Positions 13,403 through 22,457 of a stretch of DNA of 64,000 nucleotides are shown piece after piece (the stretch's first letter is position 1; each line of letters starts with the position of its first letter). The position numbers were made by a program, and so were the translations under genes. The notes beneath the pieces are model-generated. The model saw nothing but the letters and a program-made list of their open reading frames with translations. It had not been told where the DNA came from and ran no database searches. Where the stretch lies: contig NZ_NCXM01000002.1 of NCBI RefSeq assembly GCF_002104765.1, forward strand, positions 62,001-126,000, given 5' to 3'. Origin of the DNA: Mycolicibacterium vulneris (GTDB taxonomy: Bacteria; Actinomycetota; Actinomycetes; Mycobacteriales; Mycobacteriaceae).

Positions 13403-14494
13403 ATGTCGAAATGGTCGTCCTGGAACGTCGTTGTGCCGGTCCTTTCCATTGTCGTGCTGGCATTGATCTGGGGCAGGACGCTCGGGCCGGTGCTGGTCGG
13501 GATGACGGCGCTGTTTCTCATCGGTGCGGTGGTGGCCGCGGTGCATCACGCCGAGGTGGTCGCACACCGGGTCGGCGAGCCGTTCGGCTCGTTGGTGCTC
13601 GCGGCCGCGGTGACGGTCATCGAGGTCGCCCTGATCGTCGAACTGATGTCGTCCGGCGGTAACGAGACGGCGACCCTGGCCCGCGACACGGCCTTCGCCG
13701 CGCTGATGATCACCACCAACGGCATCGCCGGTCTGTCGCTGCTGCTCGGTTCCCGGCGCTACGGCGTGACGCTGTTCAACGCCGAAGGCACCGGCGCCGC
13801 CCTGGCCACCCTGACCACGCTGGCGACCTTGAGCCTGGTGCTGCCCACGTTCACCACCAGCGAACCGGGCAACGAGTTCTCGCCCGGCCAGCTGGCCTTC
13901 GCCGCGGTCGCCTCACTGCTGCTTTACCTGCTTTTCGTTTTCACGCAGACGGTGCGGCATCGCGACTTCTTCCTGCCGATTGCGCAGAAAGGCCAGAAAC
14001 GCCTCTTCGAGGACGAAAGCCACGCCGACCCGCCCAGCGGCCGGACGGCACTGACCAGCCTGGGGCTGATGCTCGGTGCGCTGGTGGCGGTGGTCGGCCT
14101 GGCCGAGCAAGAAGCGCCGGCCGTCGAGCACGCGGTCACCGCGGCGGGATTCCCGCAGACCTTCGTCGGTGTGGTGATCGCCGCGCTGGTGTTGCTCCCG
14201 GAGACCCTCGCGGCGGTGCGCGCGGCCCGGCAAGGCCGCATCCAGATCAGCTTGAACCTGGCCTACGGCTCGGCGCTGGCCAGCATCGGGTTGACCATCC
14301 CGGCGATTGCGCTGGCGTCGATCTGGCACGAAGGCCCGCTGGCACTCGGTCTCGGCGCCACTCAGCTGGTGTTGCTCGCGCTGACCGTCGTGATCAGCAT
14401 GCTGACCGTCGTCCCCGGCCGGGCCACCCGGTTGCAGGGCGAGGTCCACCTGGTGCTGCTGGCCGCCTACGTGTTCCTGGCGATCAGCCCCTGA
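13403..14494 (+). CDS. chaA: ChaA-type calcium/sodium:proton antiporter
   Basis: 363 residues, multi-spanning (about 11 hydrophobic segments), cation/Ca2+ exchanger superfamily. The first alpha-repeat is visible around VTVIEVALIVELMSSGGNET and the second around VVIAALVLLPETLAAVRAARQG, each with the conserved acidic residue expected to bind cation. A hydrophilic loop near QKGQKRLFEDESH separates the halves. It likely exports Na+, K+ or Ca2+ in exchange for protons at the plasma membrane. ATG 13403 (MSKWSSWN) was chosen over upstream codons because the preceding residues are charged and non-homologous. Confidence 0.88.
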   Translation: MSKWSSWNVVVPVLSIVVLALIWGRTLGPVLVGMTALFLIGAVVAAVHHAEVVAHRVGEPFGSLVLAAAVTVIEVALIVELMSSGGNETATLARDTAFAALMITTNGIAGLSLLLGSRRYGVTLFNAEGTGAALATLTTLATLSLVLPTFTTSEPGNEFSPGQLAFAAVASLLLYLLFVFTQTVRHRDFFLPIAQKGQKRLFEDESHADPPSGRTALTSLGLMLGALVAVVGLAEQEAPAVEHAVTAAGFPQTFVGVVIAALVLLPETLAAVRAARQGRIQISLNLAYGSALASIGLTIPAIALASIWHEGPLALGLGATQLVLLALTVVISMLTVVPGRATRLQGEVHLVLLAAYVFLAISP

Positions 14495-14497
14495 CGG

Positions 14498-14956
14498 TCA
14501 GGCCCGGGCGCGCAACGTCGCCAGCGCCTTGTCGGCGTGGCTGTCCATGTTGAACTCGCTGGAGATCACCTCGAGCACGGTGCGGTCGGTGTCGATGACG
14601 AACGTGGTGCGCTTGACCGGCATCAGCTTGCCGAGCAGGCCGCGCTTGACGCCGAACTGGTTGGCGACGGTGCCGTCGGTGTCCGACAGCAGCGGGTAGT
14701 CGAATTTCTGCAGGTCGGCGAACTTAGCCTGCTTCTGCACGGCGTCGGCGCTGATGCCCACCCGGTTGGCCCCCACCGCGGCGAATTCGGAGGCCAGGTC
14801 GCGGAAGTGGCACGCTTCCTTGGTGCAGCCGGGCGTCATCGCGGCCGGGTAGAAGAACAGCACCACGGGCCCGCCGGAGAGCAGTTCGCTGAGCTTGCGC
14901 GGCGTCCCGGTCTGATCGGGCAGTTCGAAGTCCGCGACGGTGTCACCAGGTTTCAT
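14498..14956 (-). CDS. bcpB: Peroxiredoxin BcpB (bacterioferritin comigratory protein family)
   Basis: 152 residues, thioredoxin-like peroxidase. Peroxidatic Cys44 lies in [13 protein letters not shown] and Cys49 is placed as in BCP enzymes that resolve through a nearby cysteine. It reduces peroxides with electrons from thioredoxin. Start ATG 14956 gives [17 protein letters not shown], the family N-terminus. TAGCGT lies 7 nt upstream, so the transcript may be leaderless. It diverges from trpE, with 73 bp between start codons, and its 3' end faces chaA. Confidence 0.93.
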   Translation of the reverse strand: MKPGDTVADFELPDQTGTPRKLSELLSGGPVVLFFYPAAMTPGCTKEACHFRDLASEFAAVGANRVGISADAVQKQAKFADLQKFDYPLLSDTDGTVANQFGVKRGLLGKLMPVKRTTFVIDTDRTVLEVISSEFNMDSHADKALATLRARA

Positions 14957-14963
14957 GGCGGAC

Positions 14964-14969
14964 ACGCTA
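14964..14969 (-). promoter_or_regulatory. -10 element of bcpB (leaderless geometry)
   Basis: On the minus strand TAGCGT matches TANNNT and is followed by 7 nt and the ATG at 14956. No Shine-Dalgarno sequence intervenes. Confidence 0.55.
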
Positions 14970-15029
14970 CGCCCGCTAGCTTCGTCGGGCTGGCCCGAAG
15001 CACAGCGACCCGTCTGGGAGGATGGTTCG

Positions 15030-16568
15030 GTGCACGCCCACCTCGCCGCGACGACCTCACGAGAGGATTTCCGCGGGCTGGCAGCCGAGCACCGCGTGGT
15101 TCCGGTGACCCGCAAGGTGCTGGCCGACAGCGAGACGCCGCTGTCGGCCTACCGCAAACTCGCCGCCAACCGCCCGGGCACCTTTCTGCTGGAGTCGGCC
15201 GAGCACGGCCGGTCCTGGTCGCGGTGGTCATTCATCGGCGCCGGAGCGCCGTCGGCGCTGACCGTGCGCGACGGTGAGGCCGTCTGGCTGGGCGAGGTGC
15301 CACAGGACGCGCCGACCGGGGGCGACCCGCTGCAGGCGCTCCGCGCCACATGCGAGCTGCTGGCCACCGGGCCGCTCGAAGGGCTGCCGCCGCTGTCGGG
15401 CGGCATGGTCGGGTTCTTCGCGTACGACATGGTGCGGCGCCTGGAACGGCTGCCCGAACTGGCCGTCGACGACCTGCAGCTGCCCGACATGTTGCTGCTG
15501 CTGGCCACCGACGTGGCGGCGGTCGACCACCACGAGGGCACCATCACGCTGATCGCCAACGCCGTGAACTGGAACGGGACCGACGAGCGGGTGGACGAGG
15601 CCTACGACGACGCGATCGCCCGCCTGGACGTGATGACCGCGGCGCTGGGCCAGCCGTTGCCGTCGACGGTCGGCACGTTCGAGCGGCCCGAGCCGCGCTA
15701 CCGCGCGCAGCGCAGCGTCGAGGAGTACGGAAAGATCGTCGACTACCTCGTCGAGCAGATCGCCGCCGGTGAGGCCTTCCAGGTGGTGCCCTCGCAACGG
15801 TTCGAAATGGACACCCACGTTGACCCGATCGATGTGTACCGGATGTTGCGGGTCACCAACCCGAGCCCCTACATGTATCTGCTGCAGGTACCGAATGGTG
15901 CTGGCGGAACTGACTTTTCGATCGTCGGCTCCAGTCCGGAGGCGCTGGTCACCGTCGCCGACGGCACGGCGACCACCCACCCGATCGCCGGCACCCGGTG
16001 GCGCGGGGACACCGACGAAGAGGACCAGCTGCTGGAAAAGGAGCTGCTGGCCGACGAGAAGGAACGCGCCGAGCACCTGATGCTCGTCGACCTGGGCCGC
16101 AACGATCTGGGCCGGGTCTGCGCGCCGGGCACCGTGCGCGTCGAGGACTACAGCCACATCGAACGCTATAGCCACGTCATGCACCTGGTGTCGACGGTGA
16201 CCGGCACGCTCGACGAGGGACGCACCGCGCTGGACGCGGTGACGGCCTGCTTCCCGGCCGGCACGTTGTCCGGCGCACCGAAGGTCCGGGCCATGGAGCT
16301 CATCGAAGAGGTCGAGAAGACGCGCCGCGGCCTGTACGGCGGCGTGGTCGGCTACCTGGACTTCGCCGGCAATGCCGACTTCGCGATCGCCATCCGCACC
16401 GCCCTGATGCGCGACGGCATCGCCTATGTGCAATCCGGTGGCGGCGTGGTGGCGGACTCCAACGGCCCCTACGAGTACACCGAGGCGACCAACAAGGCCC
16501 GCGCGGTGCTGGGCGCGATCGCGGCCGCCGAGACGCTGACCGAACCCGGCCCCAGCGGCCATGAGTGA
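15030..16568 (+). CDS. trpE: Anthranilate synthase component I TrpE
   Basis: 512 residues. TrpE makes anthranilate from chorismate with ammonia supplied by a TrpG subunit (not in this window). Chorismate-binding motifs: [50 protein letters not shown], and [18 protein letters not shown]. Residues near the N-terminus ([18 protein letters not shown]) form the tryptophan feedback site in the family. GTG 15030 is preceded by GGGAGG at 8 nt and gives [13 protein letters not shown], the start seen in M. tuberculosis from memory. The stop overlaps the next gene by 8 nt. Confidence 0.95.
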   Translation: MHAHLAATTSREDFRGLAAEHRVVPVTRKVLADSETPLSAYRKLAANRPGTFLLESAEHGRSWSRWSFIGAGAPSALTVRDGEAVWLGEVPQDAPTGGDPLQALRATCELLATGPLEGLPPLSGGMVGFFAYDMVRRLERLPELAVDDLQLPDMLLLLATDVAAVDHHEGTITLIANAVNWNGTDERVDEAYDDAIARLDVMTAALGQPLPSTVGTFERPEPRYRAQRSVEEYGKIVDYLVEQIAAGEAFQVVPSQRFEMDTHVDPIDVYRMLRVTNPSPYMYLLQVPNGAGGTDFSIVGSSPEALVTVADGTATTHPIAGTRWRGDTDEEDQLLEKELLADEKERAEHLMLVDLGRNDLGRVCAPGTVRVEDYSHIERYSHVMHLVSTVTGTLDEGRTALDAVTACFPAGTLSGAPKVRAMELIEEVEKTRRGLYGGVVGYLDFAGNADFAIAIRTALMRDGIAYVQSGGGVVADSNGPYEYTEATNKARAVLGAIAAAETLTEPGPSGHE

Positions 16569-17247
16569 GGCCGGCGCGGACACCGGCCGGCCGAACAGCC
16601 GGTGGCTGATCCGGATTGCCCAGGCAGTGCTGGTGATTGCCGCCGGGACGTTGTGGGTGGCGTCGCGCCTGCCGTGGGTCGTCATCCGGTCGTTCGACGG
16701 GCTGGGGCCGCCCAAACAGGTGACCTTGGCCGGTGGGGCGTGGTCGGCGGCGCTGCTGCCGTTGGCGCTGCTCCTGCTTGCCGCGGCCGTCGCCGCCATC
16801 GCCGTGCGGGGTTGGCTGCTGCGCGCGCTGGCGGGCCTGCTGGCGGTGGTCAGCCTGGCGGTGGGCTACCTGGGGATCAGCCTGTGGGCGCTGCCCGACG
16901 TGGCAGTACGCGGCGCCGAGCTGGCGCACGTCTCGGTGATGTCGCTGGTGGGAAGCGAGCGGCGGTACTGGGGCGCGGGCGTCACCGTGGCCGCTGCGGC
17001 GTGCACGCTGATCGCCGCCGTCCTGCTCATGCGCTCCGCGTCCGACTCGGGGTCGGCCCGCTCGAGCGCAATAAAGTACGCGGCACCGGCGACGCGCCGG
17101 TCGAATGTGCGACGCGAAGAGGCCGACGGGGCGATGCTGGAGGAGCCGGAGACGCCGGGAATGTCGGAGCGGATGATCTGGGATGCGCTTGACGAGGGAC
17201 GCGACCCAACCGATCGGCCGAACGAGCCTGACACCGAGGGTCGGTGA
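16561..17247 (+). CDS. Tryptophan-operon-associated membrane protein (TIGR02234 family)
   Basis: 228 residues with about four transmembrane segments (roughly 15-35, 55-75, 82-102 and 135-155) and a hydrophilic, acidic C-terminal tail. It matches the actinobacterial family found between trpE and trpC (Rv1610 in M. tuberculosis). No catalytic motif is visible and the role is unknown; conserved linkage suggests a link to tryptophan or aromatic metabolism. The ATG overlaps the trpE stop by 8 nt, so it is translationally coupled. Confidence 0.85.
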   Translation: MSEAGADTGRPNSRWLIRIAQAVLVIAAGTLWVASRLPWVVIRSFDGLGPPKQVTLAGGAWSAALLPLALLLLAAAVAAIAVRGWLLRALAGLLAVVSLAVGYLGISLWALPDVAVRGAELAHVSVMSLVGSERRYWGAGVTVAAAACTLIAAVLLMRSASDSGSARSSAIKYAAPATRRSNVRREEADGAMLEEPETPGMSERMIWDALDEGRDPTDRPNEPDTEGR

Positions 17248-17359
17248 CGGACCGCAAGCCGCGGGCCGCTACCCTTCATTCACGTCGTCGCAATCGGCCG
17301 GGGACAACACAGTGGCCGTGGGATGACAGCGGGCGACAGGGCGAAGGGAAACGACAGGC

Positions 17360-18178
17360 ATGAGTCCGGCAACCGTGCTTGACTCCATCCTCGAGGGAGT
17401 CCGGGCCGACGTTGCCGCGCGTGAAGCGCTGATCAGCCTGTCCGAGATCAAGGCCGCCGCAGCGGCCGCGCCGCCGCCGCGCGACGTGATGGCCGCCCTG
17501 CGCGAGCCCGGAATCGGTGTCATCGCCGAGGTCAAGCGCGCCAGCCCGTCGGCGGGTTCGCTGGCGACCATTGCTGACCCGGCGAAACTGGCGCGGGCCT
17601 ACGAAGACGGTGGCGCCCGCATCATCAGCGTGTTGACCGAGGAGCGTCGCTTCCACGGCTCGCTCGACGACCTCGACGCGGTTCGCGCGGCCGTCTCGAT
17701 ACCGATTTTGCGCAAAGACTTTGTCGTGCAGCCCTATCAGATCCACGAGGCGCGCGCGCACGGCGCCGACATGTTGCTGCTGATCGTCGCGGCGCTGGAG
17801 CAGTCGGCGTTGGTGTCGATGCTGGACCGCACCGAATCACTGGGCATGACGGCGCTCGTCGAGGTGCATACCGAGGAAGAAGCCGACCGGGCGCTCAAGG
17901 CCGGGGCCAACGTAATCGGCGTCAACGCGCGCGATCTGGCGACACTGGAGGTGGACCGGGATTGCTTCGCGCGCATCGCTCCGGGGCTGCCCAGCAACGT
18001 GATCAGGATCGCCGAATCCGGTGTGCGCGGTACGGGAGACCTGCTGGCGTACGCCGGTGCGGGCGCCGACGCCGTCCTGGTCGGCGAAGGCCTGGTCAAA
18101 AGTGGTGATCCGCGTGCCGCGGTTGCCGACCTGGTCACCGCGGGCACCCATCCGTCCTGTCCGAAACCGGCTCGCTAG
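17360..18178 (+). CDS. trpC: Indole-3-glycerol-phosphate synthase TrpC
   Basis: 272 residues, (beta-alpha)8 barrel, monofunctional (no TrpF domain). It closes the indole ring from CdRP. Catalytic blocks: [60 protein letters not shown], and [15 protein letters not shown] 17360 follows a purine-rich stretch, 112 nt after the membrane-protein gene. The gap before trpB is about 70 nt, wider than elsewhere in the operon. Confidence 0.96.
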   Translation: MSPATVLDSILEGVRADVAAREALISLSEIKAAAAAAPPPRDVMAALREPGIGVIAEVKRASPSAGSLATIADPAKLARAYEDGGARIISVLTEERRFHGSLDDLDAVRAAVSIPILRKDFVVQPYQIHEARAHGADMLLLIVAALEQSALVSMLDRTESLGMTALVEVHTEEEADRALKAGANVIGVNARDLATLEVDRDCFARIAPGLPSNVIRIAESGVRGTGDLLAYAGAGADAVLVGEGLVKSGDPRAAVADLVTAGTHPSCPKPAR

Positions 18179-18250
18179 TCACTACGTCACTGAAGAGCCC
18201 CAGCGCTGAAACGTTGAACCCATGAGCCATCCCTGCGTAGAGACTTGGTG

Positions 18251-19510
18251 ATGGTGGACCTGTCCCGCCCGGACCTTCCGCTCGCGAGCGCAGCCATCGC
18301 CGAACCCACCCGCCACGAACCCGATGCGGGTGGCCATTTCGGTGTGTACGGCGGCCGCTACGTCGCCGAGGCGTTGATGGCCGTGATCGAAGAGGTCACC
18401 GCGGCCTACGAGAAGGAACGTGTCAACCAGGATTTCCTGGACACGCTGGATTACCTGCAGGCGAACTACGCCGGCCGGCCGTCGCCCCTTTACGAGGCCC
18501 GCCGGCTGTCCGAACAAGCCGGCGCGCGCATCTTCCTCAAGCGAGAAGACCTGAACCACACCGGTTCTCACAAGATCAACAACGTGCTCGGCCAGGCGTT
18601 GCTGGCCCAACGGATGGGCAAGAAGCGAGTGATCGCCGAGACAGGGGCCGGTCAGCACGGCGTCGCGACCGCCACCGCGTGCGCCTTGCTCGGCCTGGAG
18701 TGCGTGATCTACATGGGGGCGGTGGACACCGAGCGTCAGGCGCTCAACGTGGCGCGGATGCGCCTGCTGGGAGCGACGGTCGTCTCGGTGGAAAGTGGTT
18801 CCAGGACGCTCAAGGACGCCATCAACGAGGCGTTCCGGGATTGGGTTACCAACGCCGACAACACCTTCTATTGCTTCGGCACCGCGGCCGGCCCGCATCC
18901 CTTTCCAGCCATGGTGCGCGACTTTCAGCGGATCATCGGCCTCGAGGCGCGCGCCCAGATCCAGGCCCAGGCGGGCCGGTTGCCCGACGCCGTGGTGGCC
19001 TGCATCGGCGGCGGTTCCAACGCCATCGGGATCTTCCACCCGTTCATCGACGATCCGAATGTGCGGCTGGTCGGATTCGAGGCGGCCGGCGACGGCGTCG
19101 AAACCGGCAGGCACGCCGCGACCTTCAGCGGCGGCTCGCCCGGCGCGTTTCAGGGATCGTTCTCGTATCTGCTGCAGGACGAGGACGGGCAGACCATCGA
19201 ATCCCATTCCATCTCAGCGGGTCTCGACTATCCGGGAGTTGGTCCAGAACATGCGTATCTGCGCGAGACGGGCCGCGCCGAGTACCGTCCGATCACCGAC
19301 TCCGAGGCGATGGATGCATTCCGGGTCCTGTGCCGCACGGAGGGAATCATCCCGGCCATCGAATCCGCGCACGCCGTGGCGGGTGCGCTGAAATTGGGCC
19401 CCGAGTTGGGGCAGGGCGCGATCATCGTGGTGAACCTGTCCGGGCGCGGCGACAAGGACGTCGAGACCGCTGCGAAGTGGTTCGGGCTGTTGGGATCCAG
19501 CGATCGATGA
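18251..19510 (+). CDS. trpB: Tryptophan synthase beta chain TrpB
   Basis: 419 residues from this start. TrpB joins indole and serine using PLP; the PLP lysine is Lys108 in [27 protein letters not shown] binds the cofactor phosphate and [17 protein letters not shown] lies in the active site. The start is uncertain: TTG 18245, GTG 18248 and ATG 18251 lie in frame side by side; I took the ATG. The first 30 residues are variable in the family. The stop overlaps trpA by 4 nt, as usual for the alpha2beta2 pair. Confidence 0.94.
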   Translation: MVDLSRPDLPLASAAIAEPTRHEPDAGGHFGVYGGRYVAEALMAVIEEVTAAYEKERVNQDFLDTLDYLQANYAGRPSPLYEARRLSEQAGARIFLKREDLNHTGSHKINNVLGQALLAQRMGKKRVIAETGAGQHGVATATACALLGLECVIYMGAVDTERQALNVARMRLLGATVVSVESGSRTLKDAINEAFRDWVTNADNTFYCFGTAAGPHPFPAMVRDFQRIIGLEARAQIQAQAGRLPDAVVACIGGGSNAIGIFHPFIDDPNVRLVGFEAAGDGVETGRHAATFSGGSPGAFQGSFSYLLQDEDGQTIESHSISAGLDYPGVGPEHAYLRETGRAEYRPITDSEAMDAFRVLCRTEGIIPAIESAHAVAGALKLGPELGQGAIIVVNLSGRGDKDVETAAKWFGLLGSSDR

Positions 19511-20322
19511 CGGTCAAACACAGCGAAGCGGGCAAGCTCGAGTCGATCTTCGATGACTGCCGCAAGGACAACCGCGCGGCGCTGATCGGCTACCTTCCCA
19601 CCGGTTACCCCGACGTGCCGACGTCGATGAAGGGGATGACGGCACTGGTCGAATCGGGTTGCGACATAATCGAAGTCGGGGTTCCCTATTCGGACCCGGG
19701 CATGGACGGCCCGACCATCGCCAAGGCCACCGAGATCGCGCTGCACGGGGGAGTGCGCGTTCGCGACACCCTTGCCGCGGTCGAGGCGATCAGCGCGGCC
19801 GGCGGCCGCGCCGTGGTGATGACCTACTGGAACCCGGTGCTGCGCTACGGGGTTGACGCGTTCGCCCGGGATCTGGCATCCGCGGGCGGGTTCGGCCTGA
19901 TCACGCCGGATCTCATCCCCGACGAAGCCGAGCAGTGGTTGGCGGCCTCCGACGAGCACCGGTTGGACCGGATCTTTTTGGTGGCGCCGTCCTCGACGCC
20001 GCAGCGGTTGGCGATGACGGTCGACGCGTCGCGTGGATTCGTCTACGCGGCCTCGACGATGGGCGTGACCGGGGCGCGCGACGTGGTGTCCAACGCCGCG
20101 CCCGAGTTGGTGAGCAGGGTCAAGGAGGTCTCCGACATACCCGTCGGTGTCGGTCTGGGGGTGCGCTCGCGAGAGCAGGCCGCCCAGATCGGCAGCTACG
20201 CCGATGGTGTCATTGTCGGGTCCGCGCTGGTATCGGCACTGGGGGACGGGGGGGTGACTGCATTGCGTGCACTGACTGAGGAACTCGCCGCCGGTGTTCG
20301 TCAGAGGGCGGCCGCCTCGTGA
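19507..20322 (+). CDS. trpA: Tryptophan synthase alpha chain TrpA
   Basis: 271 residues, (beta-alpha)8 barrel that cleaves indole-3-glycerol phosphate to indole, channelled to TrpB. Catalytic acids are Glu56 and Asp67 in [20 protein letters not shown], the positions equivalent to E. coli Glu49 and Asp60. The phosphate-binding loop is near [12 protein letters not shown]. The ATG overlaps the trpB stop and the stop overlaps the lgt GTG, so lipoprotein maturation is physically coupled to the trp operon. Confidence 0.96.
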   Translation: MTVKHSEAGKLESIFDDCRKDNRAALIGYLPTGYPDVPTSMKGMTALVESGCDIIEVGVPYSDPGMDGPTIAKATEIALHGGVRVRDTLAAVEAISAAGGRAVVMTYWNPVLRYGVDAFARDLASAGGFGLITPDLIPDEAEQWLAASDEHRLDRIFLVAPSSTPQRLAMTVDASRGFVYAASTMGVTGARDVVSNAAPELVSRVKEVSDIPVGVGLGVRSREQAAQIGSYADGVIVGSALVSALGDGGVTALRALTEELAAGVRQRAAAS

Positions 20323-21872
20323 CGAAGCTACTGGCCTATTTCCCGAGCCCGCCACAGGGCGTGTGGCACCTCGGCCCGCTGCCAATCCGGGCCTATGCGC
20401 TGTTCATCATCGCCGGCATCGTGGCCGCACTGCTGATCGGTGACCGGCGCTGGGAGGCACGCGGCGGTGAGCGCGGCGTGATCTACGACATCGCCCTGTG
20501 GACGGTGCCGTTCGGCTTGATCGGTGGCCGGCTCTATCACTTGGCCACCGACTGGCGCACTTATTGGGGCCCCGGTGGTGCCGGATTCGGGGCGGCCGTA
20601 CGGATCTGGGACGGCGGCTTGGGCATTTGGGGCGCGGTGGCGCTCGGCGCCGTCGGCGCCTGGATCGGCTGCCGCAGGCATGGGATTCCGCTTCCGGCCT
20701 TCGCCGACGCGCTGGCCCCGGGAATCATTCTGGCGCAGGCCATCGGCCGGCTCGGCAATTACTTCAACCAGGAGCTCTACGGTCGCGAAACCACGCTGCC
20801 GTGGGGCATGGAGGTCTTCTACCGCCGAGACCCCTCGGGTTACATCGACCCGCACTCGCTGGATGGCGTCTCGACGGGCCAGATCGCGTTCGTGGTGCAG
20901 CCGACCTTCCTCTACGAATTGATCTGGAACCTCCTGATTTTCGTCGCGCTGATCTATGCGGACCGGCGCTTCACACTGGGCCACGGCCGGCTGTTCGCCC
21001 TGTACGCGGCGGGCTATTGCGTGGGGCGGTTCTGTGTCGAGTTGCTGCGCGACGACACCGCCACCCACATCGCCGGCATCCGGATCAACTCGTTCACATC
21101 GACTTTCGTGTTCATCGGGGCCGTGGTGTATCTGATGGCGGCGCCGAAGGGCCGCGAAGATCCCGAGAGCCTGCGCGGCAACCAGTACCTCGACGAGGAG
21201 GAGGCCGAAGCCGAACCGGAGGAGGAGCCCGCGACGGTGGCCGCAGCGACGACCGCGGCGGGCGCTGCGGGCGTCGCGGCAGCCGATGCGCCGACATCGT
21301 CGCTGGGGACGGCGGAAGCTGACGAAACCGCCGCCGCCGATGCGGAAGCCGAAGAACCGGTGGCGGACTCGGCGGAGGCCATCGAGGCGGAGCCCAGCGC
21401 GGCCGAGGTCGAAGAGCCCGAGGCCGACCAGCCCAAGGTCGAGGAGTCCGAAGAGGCCGAGGCGGAAGCGGAATCCGACGAGACGGAAGCCGAGGCCGAG
21501 CCTGAAGAGGTCGAAACGGAAGATGTCGAAACTGAGGATTCCGAAGCGGAGGAGCCTGAAGCCGAAGCCGAAGAGCCCGAAGCCGTAGAGCCGGAAGCCG
21601 AAGCCGAAGAGCCCGAAGCCGTAGAGCCGGAAGCCGAAGAGCCCCAAGTGAAAGCCGAGGAGTCGGAAGCCGAGGAAGCGGAAGCGGAAGAGGCCGAGCC
21701 CGAAGCCGAGGCCGAAGAGCCGGAGGCCGCAACGGAAGACGAGCCGGCCGCCGAGACACCGGAGGCCGAGACACCCGAACCCGAGAAGCCCGAAGCCGCA
21801 ACGAGCCCAACCCAGCCAGAAACCCGTCGGCGATGGGGCTCGCGACTGAGGAACCGGCTGTCGGGCCGGTAA
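20319..21872 (+). CDS. lgt: Prolipoprotein diacylglyceryl transferase Lgt with long acidic C-terminal tail
   Basis: 517 residues. The enzyme core (about 1-280) is a seven-TM membrane protein that adds diacylglycerol to the lipobox cysteine of prolipoproteins. The Lgt signature IGRLGNYFNQELYGRETT is present, and WDGGLGIWGA stands where E. coli has HGGLIGG-type residues. After about residue 285 comes a roughly 220-residue tail dominated by Glu, Ala, Pro and Asp, ending in a short basic stretch (RRRWGSRLRNRLSGR). The tail is low complexity and partly made of a 36-bp tandem duplication. Tails also occur in other mycobacterial Lgt proteins, but this protein exceeds the M. tuberculosis enzyme (468) by about 50 residues. 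Topology suggests a cytoplasmic tail. Confidence 0.93.
   Translation: MTKLLAYFPSPPQGVWHLGPLPIRAYALFIIAGIVAALLIGDRRWEARGGERGVIYDIALWTVPFGLIGGRLYHLATDWRTYWGPGGAGFGAAVRIWDGGLGIWGAVALGAVGAWIGCRRHGIPLPAFADALAPGIILAQAIGRLGNYFNQELYGRETTLPWGMEVFYRRDPSGYIDPHSLDGVSTGQIAFVVQPTFLYELIWNLLIFVALIYADRRFTLGHGRLFALYAAGYCVGRFCVELLRDDTATHIAGIRINSFTSTFVFIGAVVYLMAAPKGREDPESLRGNQYLDEEEAEAEPEEEPATVAAATTAAGAAGVAAADAPTSSLGTAEADETAAADAEAEEPVADSAEAIEAEPSAAEVEEPEADQPKVEESEEAEAEAESDETEAEAEPEEVETEDVETEDSEAEEPEAEAEEPEAVEPEAEAEEPEAVEPEAEEPQVKAEESEAEEAEAEEAEPEAEAEEPEAATEDEPAAETPEAETPEPEKPEAATSPTQPETRRRWGSRLRNRLSGR
21558..21629 (+). repeat. Perfect 36-bp tandem duplication inside the lgt tail
   Basis: Bases 21558-21593 and 21594-21629 are identical; each encodes EAEAEEPEAVEP. 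A third partial copy starts at 21630. It lies in the Glu/Ala-rich tail, where slippage would change tail length in frame. Confidence 0.9.
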
Positions 21873-21957
21873 CCACCGGCGTGCCCCGATGTCACCGCTC
21901 GGGGCGCAACGGATCTGGCATGCTGAGAAGCGTGACCAACGCGAGGTCGGCGGCTAG

Positions 21958-22392
21958 ATGAGGCAACCTCGTCCACCCGCGCAACACCACCCGCGCGGCC
22001 TGCGGCGCCATCGCCTCTCCATCGCGGCCGGGACCGGCGTGGCGCTGGGTGGCGCGCTCGGCTACGTCGCGCTGGCCGACCCGCACAGCCCGAGTGCGAT
22101 CTACCCGACGTGTCCGTTCAAATGGCTCACCGGCTGGAATTGCCCGTTTTGCGGCGGGCTGCGGATGACGCACGACGTGCTGCACGGCGACCTGATGGCC
22201 GGCGTCCACGACAACGTCTTCCTGCTGGTAGGAATCCCGCTGCTGGCCGCATGGCTGCTGGTGCGCCGCGCCCGCGGCAAGGGGTTGCCGCCCAGGGCCG
22301 CGTTGCTGACCGTCGTAATTGCGACGATCGCGTGGACCGTGCTGCGTAACCTGCCCGCCTTCCCCTTGTTTCCCACCGTTCTTGGTGGGTAA
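21958..22392 (+). CDS. DUF2752 membrane protein (Rv1616-like)
   Basis: 144 residues with three predicted membrane segments (about 20-42, 88-105 and 113-128). The DUF2752 hallmark, a CPFCGGLRMTHDVLHGDL block preceded by YPTCPFKWLTGWN, is intact. The cysteines and histidine could bind metal or a redox centre, but no activity is established. It sits between lgt and pykA as in M. tuberculosis; a separate Rv1615-like gene is not visible here. The start is taken at ATG 21958; there is no strong ribosome site. Confidence 0.82.
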   Translation: MRQPRPPAQHHPRGLRRHRLSIAAGTGVALGGALGYVALADPHSPSAIYPTCPFKWLTGWNCPFCGGLRMTHDVLHGDLMAGVHDNVFLLVGIPLLAAWLLVRRARGKGLPPRAALLTVVIATIAWTVLRNLPAFPLFPTVLGG

Positions 22393-22443
22393 AAGCACAC
22401 TGCGCGGCGGGCGCTATCTGCGGGCCGTGCGGGTTACAGCGAC

Positions 22444-22449
22444 TATGCT
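22444..22449 (+). promoter_or_regulatory. -10 element of pykA (leaderless geometry)
   Basis: TATGCT fits TANNNT and ends 8 nt before GTG 22458, with no ribosome site between. Confidence 0.45.
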
Positions 22450-22457
22450 GGGTCGGC

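Noticed and set aside
14957-15029. Tryptophan leader peptide or attenuator before trpE
   Set aside because: Only 73 bp separate trpE and bcpB and no run of Trp codons with alternative hairpins was visible.
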